Part shown: positions 44,748 through 57,679 of the stretch, piece after piece
How positions within the stretch are numbered: position 1 is the stretch's first letter
How the letters are laid out: every line of letters begins with the position of its first letter
Origin: Musa acuminata AAA Group
Taxonomy: Eukaryota; Streptophyta; Magnoliopsida; Zingiberales; Musaceae
Direction: 5' to 3'
Length of the DNA: 64,000 nt
NCBI RefSeq assembly: GCF_036884655.1
Contig: NC_088347.1
Location: forward strand, 10,922,501-10,986,500
The notes under the pieces: model-generated
Seen by the model: the letters and a program-made list of their open reading frames with translations, nothing else
Told to the model about the DNA's origin: nothing
Database searches by the model: none
Program-made: the position numbers and the translations under genes

Positions 44748-47272
44748 TGCTTTAAGATTAGATATCTTAGGATTAGATTAAAACCTAGCACAAAGTCCTA
44801 CACTAAACATGATATCTGATCTAGTTGTAGTGAGGTAAAGTAAACTTTCTATCATACCCCTATAAGTTTTTTGATCAAAGCTTTCTCTACTTTCATCAAT
44901 TTCTAACTTAGAGGAGGTGCTCATAGGAGTGTTGATAGCCTTTGGGCTATCCATATTAAACATTCTTAGCAAATCTAAGGCATATTTTGTTTGACTAAGA
45001 AATATACCATTACTTAGTTGTTTGATTTGTAAGCCTAAAATGAAAGTTAATTCCCCAATCAAACTCATTTCAAATTTACAACTCATAATTTTAACAAATG
45101 ATTAACAAAGAGATTCATTCATAGAACCGAAAATGATATCATCAAAATAAATTTAAATAATAAAAAAATTATTTTTAAAATTTTTTTATAAACAATGTAG
45201 TATCGACCTTGCCTTTAGAGAAATTATTTTTAATAAAAAATAAACTAAGTCTTTCATACCAAGCCCTTGGGGCTTGTTTTAAACCATAGAGAGTTTTAGT
45301 CAATTTAAATACTTGATTAGGGAGATTATCATTCTCAAATCTGGGAGGTTGTTCAACATAAACTTTTTCGTAAATAAAGCTATTAAGAAAAGCACTTTTA
45401 ACATCTATTTGAAACAACATAGAATTATTACTACTAGCATAGGCAAGGAGCATCCTTATGGCTTCTAATCGAGCCACAAGAGCGAAGGTTTCTTCATAAT
45501 AGATACATTCTTCTTGGTTGAAACCTTTGGCCACTAATCTAGCCTTGTTTCTAACCATGATACTAGATTCATCTTGCTTGTTTCTAAAGACCCATTTAGT
45601 ACCAATAACTAAATGATCATTTGGCCTAGGAACAAACTTCCATACCTCATTTCTCTCAAATTGATTTAACTCATCTTGCATGGCGATAATCCATGAATCA
45701 TCTTTCATGGCTTCGTCACTACATTTATATTCAGTTTGGGAGAGAAAAGCGGCATTGGCACAAAAAGTTTCAATAAAAGAATGTGTTTTCCCCCCTTTAG
45801 ATGTGTCTCCTATGATTAGCTCCTTAGGATGAGCATCTACATACTTCCAATCCTTGGGTAAGGATGTTTCGGAAGTGGATGCATCCAAGTTGCTAGATGA
45901 AGAAAGGGTTTCATTTAAATTTAAAGCATTAAAATTAACATCATCATCAAAATCATTTTTCTTAATTTTAGAAACCTCATTAAAAATAACATGAATGGAT
46001 TCTTCTATAATCAAAGTTTTTTATTAAAGATACGAAATGCTTTAGAAATCAAAGAATAGCCAAGAAAAATTCCTTCATCGGATTTAGAATCAAATTTTCT
46101 TAGGGCATCTTTTTCATTCAAGATAAAATACTTACACCCAAAAACTTTAAAATATAAAACATTAGGGTTTTTGTTGTTCCATAACTCATAAGGCGTTTTT
46201 ATGAGTAATGGTCTTACTAGAACTCTATTCATGACATAGCATGCCGTGTTTACGACTTCGAGAATATTTGGGTAGGCTATGTTCATTCAACATGGTTCTT
46301 GCCATTTCTTGTAAATTTCTATTCTTTCTTTCTACTACATTTTGTTAAGGATTTCTTGGAGTGGAGAAGTTGTGGTTGTATCCATTAGATTCACAAAATT
46401 CTTGGAAATCATGATTTTGAAATTCACCACCGTGATCACTTCGAATTGACAAAATCATCAAACCCATTTCATTTTGAATAATTTTACAAAACTTAGAGAA
46501 ATACCTAAAGCATTCACTTTTGTGTTCCAAAAAATAAGTCCATGTGTATCTACTATAATCATCCATGATGACAAATGCGTATTTGCTACCTCCTAGGCTT
46601 GATGTAGAAATTGGTCCGAATAAGTCCATATTGATTAATTGCAAAGGTTTAGAGGTGCTTATTTGGTTCTTAGGTTTGAAGTTACCTTTTATTTATTTTC
46701 CTAGTTGACATGCATCACACACATTATCTTTGATGAATTTGATATGAGGAATTCCTCTTACAAGTTCTTTAGATGAAATTTGGGTGATTAGTTTCGTAAT
46801 AGCATTACCTAATCTCTTATGCTAAAGCCAAGCATCATCATTCAAAACCGAAAAACATATTTAATTGCAAAGATCATTAATATCGATGGTGTATACGTTA
46901 TTTTGTTTTAATACAATCATAGATGTGTTTTTGTGTGGTTTTTCAATAATACAAGCATTAGATTCAAATTTAACAATATATCCTTCCTTTATTACAATTG
47001 ACCAATGCTCAAGTGGTTATGTTTTAAGCCATCAACTAACAATACATCTTCAATAAAGAAGTTATATTTATTACCTATAGTTTGTTTACCAATGATTTTA
47101 CCCTTGTTGTTGTCTCCGAAGGTGACATATACTTCGTCTATGCTAGCGAGCTTAGAGAATTAAGATGAATCTCTAGTCATATGCCTTGAGCATCTACTAT
47201 CAAGGTACCATCTATTGCTCCTAACTTGTGATGGTATACGTTTCTACAAAAGAGGATGATTTTTAGGTACCC
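44748..47272 (-). pseudogene. Copia F integrase and reverse transcriptase
   Basis: Minus strand. From right to left: remains of protease and the gag-pre-integrase region (47200-46650), integrase core (46644-46345: [28 protein letters not shown]), [14 protein letters not shown] (46286-46011), RT (46014-45175: [37 protein letters not shown]), a broken YFDDIIFG near 45140, and [21 protein letters not shown] (45086-44778). Several stops and frameshifts. Both ends are cut: by M at 47272 and by G/H at 44748. Confidence 0.9.
47268..47272. repeat. Target-site duplication of gypsy M (TACCC)
   Basis: TACCC precedes M and recurs at 52642-52646. F's sequence is continuous across the site. Confidence 0.9.
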
Positions 47273-47708
47273 TATTAGGACTCTAGCTAGGTGAGTCCTA
47301 ATTGAGAGGGACATTCATGTAAAACCTACCTAAGCCGACCCCTATTAAAGAGGTGAAGAGGCCGACTAGGGTTAGGAGGTTATTTCTTAGAGAAGAATAA
47401 GGAGTTGTAAAGGAATAGGAGTCTTGAGTAGGAGTCCTATTAGGAGTTGGTTAGAAGTAGGAGTCTTGAGTATGAGTCCTATTAGGAGTTGGTTAGAAGT
47501 AGGAGTCTTAAGTAAGAGCTCTATTAGGAGTTAGGGTTTAGAAACCCTATAAATAGTCATGTATTCCACCTCTTTTCATAAGCAATCGATGAATCTTTTC
47601 TGCAGCTTTTGAGCTGCAACTTGGAAGGAGGAACCCCTATAGAGTTCCAAGGAGGCCGATCCCTTAAAGAGATCAACCCCAAGTTTAGAATCTGCAAGTG
47701 TTCTAACA
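47273..47708 (+). repeat. 5' LTR of gypsy M
   Basis: 436 bases; starts TATTAGGACTC (TG changed to TA) and ends GTTCTAACA. Three ~45-bp units with GAGTCCTATTAGGAGTTGG. TATAAATA is at 47548-47555. Confidence 0.92.
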
Positions 47709-47722
47709 CCTGGTATCAGAGC

Positions 47723-48980
47723 AGTGTTCTTGGTGTCTCGCTGCCCTTCCATAGCCATCCATCAACTCTCCACAACCACCCAAAGAAATTTCCACAATTG
47801 CTTAAGAGATCATTGCCAAATTCCGCCGTCATCTCCACCATCACGGATCATCCTTTGATCTCCCCGTGAATTGCAATAGGTTCTGATTTTCTACCTTACT
47901 ATTGCTGCAATTTAGTTATCCTTATTTGAAAATCCCAAAAAAATTATTCTTATATTGCTGCATAAAATTTTCATCATAAAGTTTTCATTTCTACGACGAA
48001 AGATACATTGTAGAATTCCAACCGTATAGCACTGTCTGTTTGATCTTGCTACTATGTTTTTTCTATCCAAATCTCTACGAAATTTTTATGACATCTTTGA
48101 CATTTCCTAGCAGCAGATTTCCTTTGGTTTTGTCAAAAAATTCTCAATATAAACGATTGATATTTTACGTCTAATCTGCTATACTTGAAAATCTGCACTA
48201 TAAAATTTCAGCCGCATAGCACTGTTTGTTTGATCTTGGTACAACGTTGTTTCTATCCAAATCTCTACAAAATTTTTATGATAGCTTTGAAACTTCCTAA
48301 CAGTAGAATTCCCTTTCATTTCATCAAAAAAATCTTAATATAAATCACTGATCTTTTACATCCAATCTGCTATACTTAAAAATCTGTGCTACAGAAAATT
48401 TCAGTCGCATATTGTTGCCTTAACCCATCTATTTGTAATCTTTTTTGAATGAAATTTCTTATACACTTTATAGATCATCTTGGCTTTCATCTAAGATTGA
48501 TCTATTAAGAAATTCATCTCTAAAAATGATTTTGTGTTGTTGCAAATTTTCATCGTAGCCCGTTGAAATTTCTCGATGAGAATTATGCAATCGCAACTTG
48601 CACCAATTTCTTTGCTGTTATACTACCAAAATTTTCTTGATTCAATTAGATATCCTTGCTGTCATATAAACTGTGATTTTGCTATCAATTCCCTTCTTAA
48701 TTCTCTCAAGTTTGTGGTGGAAATTACGTCAAGAAACCGTTGTTTCTTCGATGACAATTCTACTCTTACAAGACATCACATACTTGCTGCAACTTCTACT
48801 TATTTCTATCAAACCTTTGCTACCATCTACCACAGATCCAAAACTTTCATCTACAGCCCTAAAACTCTACTAAACCATACCCTCAAACTGCACCCAAAAT
48901 ACCCACAAAACAAGCCTAAACCGTAGCCTACATCCACCAATCTACCAACTCTTTCGACCATCACCTCTCTCAACCAATAC
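47723..48980 (+). other. Untranslated leader of gypsy M
   Basis: About 1.25 kb matching the leader of C (20269-21482). No coding sequence recognised; short open frames differ between the two copies. Confidence 0.7.
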
Positions 48981-49905
48981 ATGCCTTTAACCCGACAACA
49001 AAAGAGAGATCTTAACATCACAGATTTGGAGGCATATACTATGACATCTAAGGAGGCAATCAATGCTAAATTTGAAGCCTTGGAGGCGCGAATGGAGGAT
49101 AAGATTCGGACGCTCTTTACCGAACTCAGATTGGGCCGACCACTAAGCTCGAAAAAATCATATCAAGGAGAGAGCTTTGCCCATTCGCACCAGGCCCGAA
49201 GAGATGAGTTCCAAGGGAGGGGAGGCTCTATGACTGACCCCAACTATCTATGCATGAGGGTACATTTTCCTAGATGGGAAGAAGGAGACCCGATTGGTTG
49301 GATCTCACGCGCGGAGCGATATTTTCGGTACCACAAAACCGTGGACGCATCTATGGTGAAAATTACAGCTATACATCTTGAAGGGGATGCCATATAGTGG
49401 TTTCACTGATTTAAACACACTTATGGAGTCCTTTCATGGCGACAATTCAAAGAGGGATTGCTGATCCGCTTCAGACCAACGGATTACGAGAATATTGACG
49501 AACAACTAGCAAAGATCCGACAAACCTCCACCATTTAGGAGTACCAAACCAGGTTTGAAAGGTTATCTAATCAAACTCATGATTAGTCTCAAAAACAGCT
49601 ATTGAGGACCTTCGTTGAGGGCTTGAAGCTAGAGATTCGAGGAGAAGTTAAAGCACGACAACCATACACGCTTATGGCAGCCATCTCATTCGCACGACAT
49701 CAAGTGGAGCAACTGAACCATGAAGCTCGAAGGACTAGGGTCGCTCCTTAACCAGCAATATTGAAGCCCTCAGCTCCCCCTACTATCAACTGAGTCCCAA
49801 CATCAAAGAGGTTAACAAGAGAAGAGCTTCCGGAGCGATATATGAAGGGGTTATGTTGGGATTGCGATGAGCCGTGAGCATCGCTGTAGTAAAGGGAGAC
49901 TTCTT
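48981..49905 (+). pseudogene. Gypsy M gag
   Basis: Starts ATG 48981 (MPLTRQQKRDLNITDLEAY), open for 138 codons with a coiled-coil-like region (INAKFEALEARMEDKIRTLF) and the capsid start FPRWEEGDPIGWISRAERYF. TAG after HLEGDAI replaces a Trp codon (C has TGG). Further stops follow, to a knuckle remnant CWDCDE near 49860. Comparison with C makes the domain certain. Confidence 0.88.
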
Positions 49906-50004
49906 ATGATTGAACCAATATAAGAAGAGATCATTGAACATATAGAAGATAGTCTTGAACATGAAGAAGAAGATGCAGAAAAAGAGCTACAACTGACTGA
50001 AGTT

Positions 50005-50397
50005 ATGGTACATGCACTAGCCGGCTACTCAAACCCGCAAACGATGAAAGTTGGAGGCCTTTTCAAACAACAACCGATCACTATTATCATCGATATGGGT
50101 AGTACTAATAACTTTCTAAATAGTATGGTTGCTATCCAGATGGCTTTACCTATCGAGAATTACAACAGGTTTGATGTTAAGGTCGTCGATGGTTGGATTT
50201 TGAAGTATGATCGTAGGCGCCCGCAAGTGAAACTATTGCTGATCATGAGGCCTTACCAAAAGATAATTGTATATTTCTTCCTTCCCCCTCTTGTTGATCA
50301 TGAGGCCATGCTTAGAATTAAATGGTTGATGACATTAAGTGATATTGTTTGGAATTTTATGCAACTAATTATGAAATTTTATAGTAAGGAGAAATAG
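50005..50397 (+). pseudogene. Gypsy M protease
   Basis: Matches C protease, but the active site reads IIDMGSTNNFLN: Thr of Asp-Thr-Gly is Met. It continues VKVVDGWILKYDRRRPQVK and stops at 50395-50397, where C runs into RT. Confidence 0.82.
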
Positions 50398-51858
50398 GTG
50401 ATACTGAACAGGAAATGTGGGGGCGACGTAACAACGATTTGCACACAACAAATGGAGAAGGTTTTGCATAAAGCATGCAGCAGCTTTTTGGTACAACTTG
50501 AGCAGCAAACTAAGGGAGAGCTAACAAAATTTGAAGATCCAAATCTACTTCCTTTGGTTACTGAATTTTCAGATATATTTGACGAACCGCGCAACCTACC
50601 TCTTACCCGTCGGCATGATCATTGTATAATGATTCTTTCAGGAAAATCTCTAGCAAATGCTCAGTCATATCAGTATCCACATCTCTAGAAGGACGAAATA
50701 GAAAGGATTGTAAAAGAGATACTTAAAACAGGAGTTATTTGGCCATGTTGCAGCCGCTACTCTTCACCGGTGCTCCTCATACGAAAGAAGGAAGGAATAT
50801 GGCAATTATGTGTTGATTACCGAGCTCTCAATGACATAACTATCAAGGATAAATACCCTATACCAGTAGTAGATGAGTTGTTAGATGAAAGATAGCACAA
50901 ATCTTCACAAAGCTGGACCTTCGATCCGGGTATCATCAAATATGAGTATGCGAAGAAGACATACCGAAAACCACCTTTTGAACACACAACAACCACTATG
51001 AATTTTTGCTTTCTTCAAAAGAAGGTGGAATATCTTGGGCATATCATATCAGAGGAAGGTGTGGTAGTAGACCCCTTCAAAATTGGAGCAATGCAAAACT
51101 GGTTGACCCCGAGGAACATAAAATTGCTACATGGCTTTTTGGGTTTAAAAGGCTACTACTGCAAGTTCGTGAAAAACTATGGAGAGATCAGTGTGCCACT
51201 TAATTCCTTACTGAAAAAAGATGTCTTACAATGGTCGGACAGAGCCTCCGCTACCTTCAACAAACTTAAGGCAGCCATGACGACGACGCCGGTGCTAACA
51301 CTACCAGATTTCAACCGACTCTTCATTATTGAGGCCGATACATCTGGAGTCAGAATTGGAGCCATTCTCATGTAAGATGGTCAACCATTCACATACACTA
51401 GCAAGGCATTATCTCCCTCCCATCAAAATAAGTCAACATATGATAAGGAGATGCTCGCCATTGTGCGCGTAGCAATGAGGTGGAGACCCTACTTGATTGG
51501 TCAACGATTTCAAATTAAAACCGACCATAAAAGCCTCAAGTACTTTTTGGAGCGAAAGATATCATCCCCTGAGCGGCAAAAATGGGTAACAAAACTTCTT
51601 GGATTTGATTATGAAATAACTTACAAAAAGGGGAAAGAAAATGTTATTGCAGATGCGCTTTCGCAACTATCCGAGCAAGTTGAAGTTTCGGCCGTTTCAC
51701 TTCCGACCAGTGACTTCCTTGAGGATATTAAGATGGAATGGCAGGAAGATTCAGAGACTAGTAAGATTATAAAAAATTGGAGGAAGCACCAAGCCCCATG
51801 GCTCATTACAATTGGGACTCAAAAGAATTACACTATAAGGGACACATTGTGCTTATGA
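50398..51858 (+). pseudogene. Gypsy M reverse transcriptase and RNase H (active site deleted)
   Basis: EFSDIFDEPRNLPLTRRHDH, CVDYRALNDITIKDKYPIPV, then at about 50985-51010 the same junction as in C (FEHTTTTMNF to [18 protein letters not shown]), with no FGLTNAP or YxDD. RNase H retains IEADTSGVRIGAILM (then TAA), SKALSPSHQNKSTYDKEMLAIV and GKENVIADALSQLSEQVE. Not functional. Confidence 0.88.
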
Positions 51859-52217
51859 TAAATTCTACTTACATCTTCACGAGCATATTTTGGACAAAGT
51901 TATTCCATATACAGGGTACTAAATTGAAAAGGAGTATGACATATCACCCACAAACCGATGGCTAGACGAAAGTTGTAAATAGGTGCTTGGAGACAGCCCA
52001 AAGCCACCCACCAAATATGACTACCCAAGGAGAACTTCAAACTCAGCCAAGTGCTATTATTGATCGACAGATCGTGACTCGACGACGATGATCCACTACT
52101 AAATTCCTAATACAATGGGCAAACCTACGAACTGAAGATGCCACTTGGGAGAACTATGATGACTTGAAGATCAAATTCCCAAAATTCATGAATCATCAGC
52201 CTCGAGGACAAGGCTGA
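51859..52217 (+). pseudogene. Gypsy M integrase remnant and chromodomain-like tail
   Basis: Most of integrase is gone. A piece with FWTKLF and MTYHPQTDG is followed by the chromodomain-like end (TKFLIQWANLRTEDATWENYDDL) and stop near 52217. The tail suggests a chromovirus, whose chromodomain guides insertion to certain chromatin. Confidence 0.75.
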
Positions 52218-52234
52218 TTTGAAGAGGGTGGGTA

Positions 52235-52641
52235 TGTTAGGACTCTAACTAGGAGAGTCCTAATTGAGAAGGACATTCATGTAAAACCTATCTAAGCCGA
52301 CCCCTATTAAAGAGGTGAAGAGGCCGGCTAGAGTTAGGAGGTTATTTCTTAGAGTAGAATAAGGAGTTGTAAAGGAATAAGAGTCTTGAGTAGGAGTCCT
52401 ATTAGGAGTTGGTTAGAAGTAGGAGTCTTGAGTAGGAGTCTTAAGTAAGAGTCCTATTAGGAGTTAGGGTATAGAAGCCCTATAAATAGTCATGTATTCC
52501 ACCTCTTTTCATAAGCAATAGATGAATCTTTTCTACAGCTTTTGAGCAGCAACTTGGAGGGAGGAATCCCTATAGAGTTCCAAGGAGGCCGATCCCCTAA
52601 AGAGATCAACCCCAAGTTTAGAATCTGTAAGGGTTCTAACA
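52235..52641 (+). repeat. 3' LTR of gypsy M
   Basis: 407 bases, starts TGTTAGGACTC. Shorter than the 5' LTR because of fewer tandem-unit bases. TATAAATA is at 52481-52488. Confidence 0.92.
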
Positions 52642-52646
52642 TACCC

Positions 52647-54203
52647 ATTTGACCTTGGGTGCCTAAAAAACCGATCGGCTTAACTTATCATTTTGCATGG
52701 AGTTCTTTATGGTTCATTTAAGAACCCAAATCAATTTGTGTGGACTACACTTTTTAAATGGACAATGATAAGCTATATGTCTAAGTTTGCAACAAAAGTT
52801 GCATTTCTTTTAGGGTAAAACATGTAAGGTAGGGCCTTTAACAAAGGTGGTTGGATTATGGTGAGAGCTACTCACAAATCCAATTTTGCCTTTTCTATGA
52901 ATGTGACCCTTGTTGGCAAGGATTATGTTTAACGACTTGCTACCAACCTCAAATATCTTCAAGGTATCTTTGAGTAGCATGTTTTCCTTTGAATTACTTC
53001 TAAATCATGACATTTTGTACATAGAGCTAAACTATCATTATGCTCAATTTTTTATTTCTTGAAATCACTAATAAAAGAATCATGCTCCTTTTTTAATAAT
53101 TTATATTTTTTACTAATTATTTCACATTCATCAAATAAATCATTAAAAGAATTTAATAGTTCATCGAATGATAAATTTGCATCTAATGAACTTGTTACCT
53201 CATCTCCAATAGCCATTTGTGCATAGTGAGCAACTTGCTCGGTGTTGGTTGGCTCCTCTTCTTCGGATGCGCTTGAGTCGTCCCATGTTACTTTGAGCGT
53301 TTTCTTTGTTAGTATTCTCTTCTTGGCTTGAGGACATTCACTCTTGTAGTATCCCTGTTTCTTGTATTCGTAGCAAATTACTTGATCTTTCTTGGGTTTA
53401 AATTTATTTTTAGTGTCATTTTAAAATTTATTTCTTTTAATGAATTTTTTAAATTTTCTTATTAAAAGTGTCAAGCCATCATCAAAGTCCTCATCACTTG
53501 AGTTTTCTCTCAAGTGGCCTTCTTGTGTTCTCAGTGCCATATCTTTCTTGTTCTTTATAAGGGTGTCCTCAAGCTCTTCATAAGCTTTACATATCATTTC
53601 ATAGGTCATTAGTGACCTAATTAGTTCTTCAAAAGAAAAATTAGTTAGATCTTTGGCCTCTTGAATAGCTGTTACTTTAGGGTTCCAACTCTTTAGAAGG
53701 GATCTTAAAACTTTATTAATGAGTTCAAAATCCGAGAAACCTTTACCAAGTCCTTTTAGACTATTGATGACATCCGTAAATTGGGTGTACATGTCTCCAA
53801 TGGTATCACTCGGTTTCATTCAAAACAATTCATAAGAATGCACTAAAAGATTAATTTTTGACTCTTTTACTCTACTAACGCCTTAATGAGTCACTTCGAG
53901 TGTGTACCAAATATCAAAAGTCATTTCACAAATTGATACTCGATTAAAATTATTTTTATCTAATGCACAAAATAAGACATTTACAGCTTTTGCATTTAAA
54001 GCGAAAGTCTTCTTCTCCAACTCATTCCAATCGTTCATTGGAAGAGAAGACTTTTGAAATCTATTTTCTATAATATTCCAAAGGTTAAAATCCATTGAAA
54101 TTAGGAAGATCCTCATTCTTGTCTTCTAATATATGTAATCCGTCCCACTGAACATGGGCAGACGTGTAATTGAATGACCCTCTTGGTTGCCGGTAAATGC
54201 CAT
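52647..54203 (-). pseudogene. Copia F gag
   Basis: Minus strand. UBN2-type gag from ATG at 54201-54203. Recognisable: MRIFLISMDFNLWNIIENRF (54116-53883) and SDTIGDMYTQFTDVINSLKGLGKGF (53819-53421). Stops occur near 54117, 53883 and 53421. The knuckle near 53370 reads CYEYKKQGYYKSEC, so the second Cys and the His are Tyr. Downstream acidic and coiled regions are in several frames to M at 52647. Confidence 0.87.
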
Positions 54204-54239
54204 CTCTCTTGGGTTTAAAACCAATTAAGAGTAAACCTT

Positions 54240-54251
54240 GCTTTGATACCA
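54240..54251 (-). promoter_or_regulatory. Primer binding site of copia F
   Basis: The minus strand reads TGGTATCAAAGC, one mismatch to the tRNA-iMet complement, two bases inside the LTR. Confidence 0.8.
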
Positions 54252-54253
54252 AT

Positions 54254-55620
54254 TGTTAGGATCAAGAGCGCATTAAGAGGGGGGGTGAATTAGTGCAACG
54301 GAAAACTTATGCAATTTCAGAACATATTTCGTACATATGAAGGAAATCGATTCGGAAAGATAATTACTTTAAAACGTAAGAGAGCGTAAGTGTAGTGAAA
54401 GCAAGATGAGGAGAAGAAGTACTTTTCTAGAAAATGATTTGCAGTTAAAGAAGATTGCTCAAAACGAAATGCAAACCATATTTAGAGTGGTTCGGTCAAT
54501 CGTGACCTACATCCACTTTCGGCTTCCTCTTCCGATGAGATCACCGGTGTCCACTAGAGGCCTTCCTTCAATAGGTGAAGGCCAACCACCTTTTACAGCT
54601 TTTCTCCTTTTGCTGAGTTTAGGAGACAACCCTTACAAGTTTCACTCCTCTCTTGAATGATCTCAACACTTAGAAAAGGAGGAGGAGAACTCTAGCACTT
54701 TTACAACTCTTTAACACTTCAAAGACTCAAGAATATATCAAGATTTTGGTGCCCTTTCATGCAAAAAAGGGTGGGGCATTTATAGACCCCAATGGCTTTC
54801 AAAAATGGAGCTAAGAAGTGTCTCATTCCTAAAATCCGGAGTACTAGTGGTACCATCGCCGTTACTAGGTGGTACTACCGCTGCTAATATGACCTTGGGC
54901 GGTACCACCGCCGAACAAGGGTGGTACCATCGCTGGCACCACTGTTGCCAGCGATACCACTGCCCATCCTGGGCAGTACCACCACCCAGGAATCCAGGGG
55001 CACTGCTTTCTAAGTGCCAGTACCACCATCCAGGAATCCAGGGGCACTGCTTTCCAAGTGGTGCCACCGCCGGCCCTAGCGGTGCCACTGCCAGCCGAGA
55101 ATTCTAGGTCCTGGTTGGGTCTTGAATCTGGCCCAAACCAACCTAACTTAGGGCCCAATTGGCCCCTAATTAAGTTAGTGGGATAACCTCCCAATCTTAA
55201 CTTAATTTACACTCTAACCACGATAATTAAGACATGAATACTGCAATTCAAGTTCCGGTGCATCAATCGCACTTCCGGTGAGCTTCTAGTGTACTTTCGA
55301 TGAACATTCGACAAACTCTCAGTAATGCTCCGGCGGACTCCCGGCAAGCTCCTGGACTTTGCGATGATCTTCTTGGTAAGTTCTGATGAGCTTCTATGGT
55401 AAGCTCTAAGACTTCTCGTTTGGTTCCCGTAGAACTTCCGATGAACCTCCGAACTTCCGACGAACTCTCGAACTCCCAACGTGATCTCGATCTTGACTTT
55501 GGCATAACACCTACTTCATATCTTACTACTATCGCAGTTAATCCTGCATACTTTTCTCAATAAATAGATTAGATAAAACAAATTACCATTGACTTCATCA
55601 TGAAAATCCGAGATTCAACA
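54254..55620 (-). repeat. 5' LTR of copia F
   Basis: 1367 bases on the minus strand, TGTTGAATCTCGG ... GATCCTAACA. U3 (about 54840-55100) holds about nine GGTACC-centred palindromes such as GGGCGGTACCACCGCC. The TATA region is TATAAATG at 54777-54784. Confidence 0.92.
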
Positions 55621-56787
55621 AAAGCTCAATATATGGCATAGAACCCCTTATCATAGGTAGAATATTTCCTTCTTGTATCATTCAGCTTCTCACTAAAAAA
55701 TACAATTAGTTTTTCTTCTTGACTCAAAACAACACCAATTCCTACATTAGATGTATCACATTCAATCTTAAACACATTGTCAAAATTTGGTAGAACTAAG
55801 ATAGTAGTTTCGGTCTCCTTTCTTTTTAAAAGCTCAAAAGTATCATTAGCCTCATTAGTCCTGTGAATTTATCATATTTCAAACATTCGGTGATTGGAGC
55901 AACAATATAGCTAAAATTCTTGATGAATCTTTTGTAAAAAGAAGTTAAGCCATGGAAACTCCTCACATCATGCAATGAAGCTGGTGTTGGCCAACTGAAA
56001 ATATTCCAATGGTTACTTTGATCCATCATGATTCCATCTTTTGAAATAATATACCCCATAAACACAACACTAGATGAAAAGAAATCACACTTTGTTAGAT
56101 TAGAAAAAAGCTTTTGTTGCCTCAAAATAAGAAATATTTCTTTCAAATGATTCATATGCTCCTCTTCGCTCTTACTGTACACCAATATATCATCAAAGTA
56201 AACAACAACAAATATTCCAATGAATGACTTAAGTATGTGATTCATAAATCTCATGAAGTGCTAGGAGCATTAGATAGCCCAAATGGCATAACCAATTATT
56301 CATATAAGCCTTACCTAGTTTTAAATGTTGTTTTCCACTTATCTCCAGGCCTCATTCTTATTTGGTGATAGCCACTCCTCAAATCAATTTTAGAGAAAAT
56401 AAAAGCACCACATAATTGATTAAGTAAATCATCTAACCTTGGAATAGGAAAATGATAGTCCATTGTGATTTTGTTGATGGTGCGACTGTCCATGCACCTT
56501 CTCCAAGAATCATCCTTCTTAGGCACCAACAAGGTGGGAACTGCACAAGGACTCATGCTCTCCCGTATTAACCCCTTTTTCACTAATTCATCAACTTACC
56601 TTTGAAGTTCTTCATGTTCCTTGGGACTCATTTTGTACGTAGCCTTATTAGGTAGAACAGCTCCCGGAAAAAGATCAATATGATGTTGAATGTCTCTCAA
56701 AGGTGGAAGGCCATGTGGAATCTCTTTTGGTATAACATCTTAAAATTTCTCTAGGATTGGTTGCATGATTTCCGATGTCTCCTTATG
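55621..56787 (-). pseudogene. Gypsy E reverse transcriptase and RNase H fragment
   Basis: Minus strand. RT with [52 protein letters not shown] (56583-56311) and VVVYFDDILVYSKSEEEHM (56254-55826), so the Asp-Asp active site is present. RNase H is cut after YAIY at 55621 by copia F. A frame break lies between the two RT segments, and a stop near 56600 precedes them. Confidence 0.88.
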
Positions 56788-57670
56788 TTATTTGTTCTCC
56801 TCTACTACTATTAGGGCCAAAACATGACCACCCTTGTCTAATTCCCATTTGCATTCCTTATAAGATATAAAAGCACTAGCTTCCTTCTTTGGTGCACTGA
56901 TTTTGGAAGGTTGTAATGGAGCTAAGATAATCTTCTTTTCATTCACCTTAAAAGAATGAGTATGTTTATAACCATCATACAATACTCTTATATCATAATG
57001 CCATAGTCTTCCCAACAACAAATGACAAGCATCCATAGAAGCAACATCACACTACACTTTGTCTTTATAATACTTGCCAATAGAAAATGAAACTAAACAT
57101 CTTTTAGTTACCTTGATGTCATTTCCTTTTTGCAACCAATATAATTGATATGGATGTGGATGAGGAATTGTGTTTAACTTCAGCTTCTGCACTATCTCCA
57201 AAGAAATCACGTTCTCAAAACTACTGCCGTCGATGATCACCAAGCATACCTTTCCAAGAGAAGTGCATTTAGTGTGAAACACATTTTTTCACACACAATT
57301 TTCATCATCGGCCACAAAAGACACTTGCAAGCTATGTTGTAATACAATAGACAAACCATGATCTGCATAAGTAACCTCTTCCTCTTCCTCATCTTTATCA
57401 TATTTTGGTTCGTCGTCAGCTTCATCTTCTCCTCCATCACTATGATCTTCAACCAAAGTTACAATCCTCCTATTTGGATAATCTAAAGCAATATATGTCC
57501 AAAACCATAACATTTGAAGCATTTTCGGCCACTTGAGGTATAAGAATTAGGCATTTTTTTGCTGCCAATAGATTCTTCACCCTTTTTTTGCACCTTTGAT
57601 ATCACCTTGCTTTGGACAGTAGGCTTAGAACTTCCTCCTTTTGTATAGCCTTCTTTTGAGCCGTACCAAG
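56788..57670 (-). pseudogene. Gypsy E gag end and protease
   Basis: Minus strand. Knuckle CFKCYGFGH followed by PNRRIVTL (57522-57480), a Glu/Asp-rich linker, then protease-like VCLVIIDGSSFENVISLEIV (57282-57052; Asp-Gly-Ser) and CHLLLGRLWHYDI. Gag upstream of about 57670 is replaced by plus-strand gypsy I sequence, so E has lost its 5' LTR. Confidence 0.82.
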
Positions 57671-57679
57671 AACTCTTTT

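Larger units (their letters stand above)
47273..52641 (+). mobile_element. Gypsy element M (same family as C), internally deleted
   Basis: Complete ends: LTR 47273-47708, primer site TGGTATCAGAGC (47711-47722), gag, protease, defective RT, RNase H, a remnant of integrase, a chromodomain-like tail, a polypurine region before 52235, and LTR 52235-52641. Duplication TACCC. It sits in copia F between its gag and integrase parts. It has the same RT deletion as C and a further integrase deletion, so it cannot be autonomous. Confidence 0.92.
25003..55620 (-). mobile_element. Copia element F (Sirevirus-like), split by G/H and M
   Basis: Minus-strand element with 5' LTR 54254-55620, gag 52647-54203, integrase-RT 44748-47272, RT-RNase H 27481-28029, a 3' noncoding region, and a 3' LTR (25003-26095) lacking its terminal ~190 bases. 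Two insertions interrupt it: G/H at 28030-44742 (TTAAT) and M at 47273-52641 (TACCC). It is inserted in gypsy E. The left junction has lost both LTR and E sequence. Confidence 0.88.
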
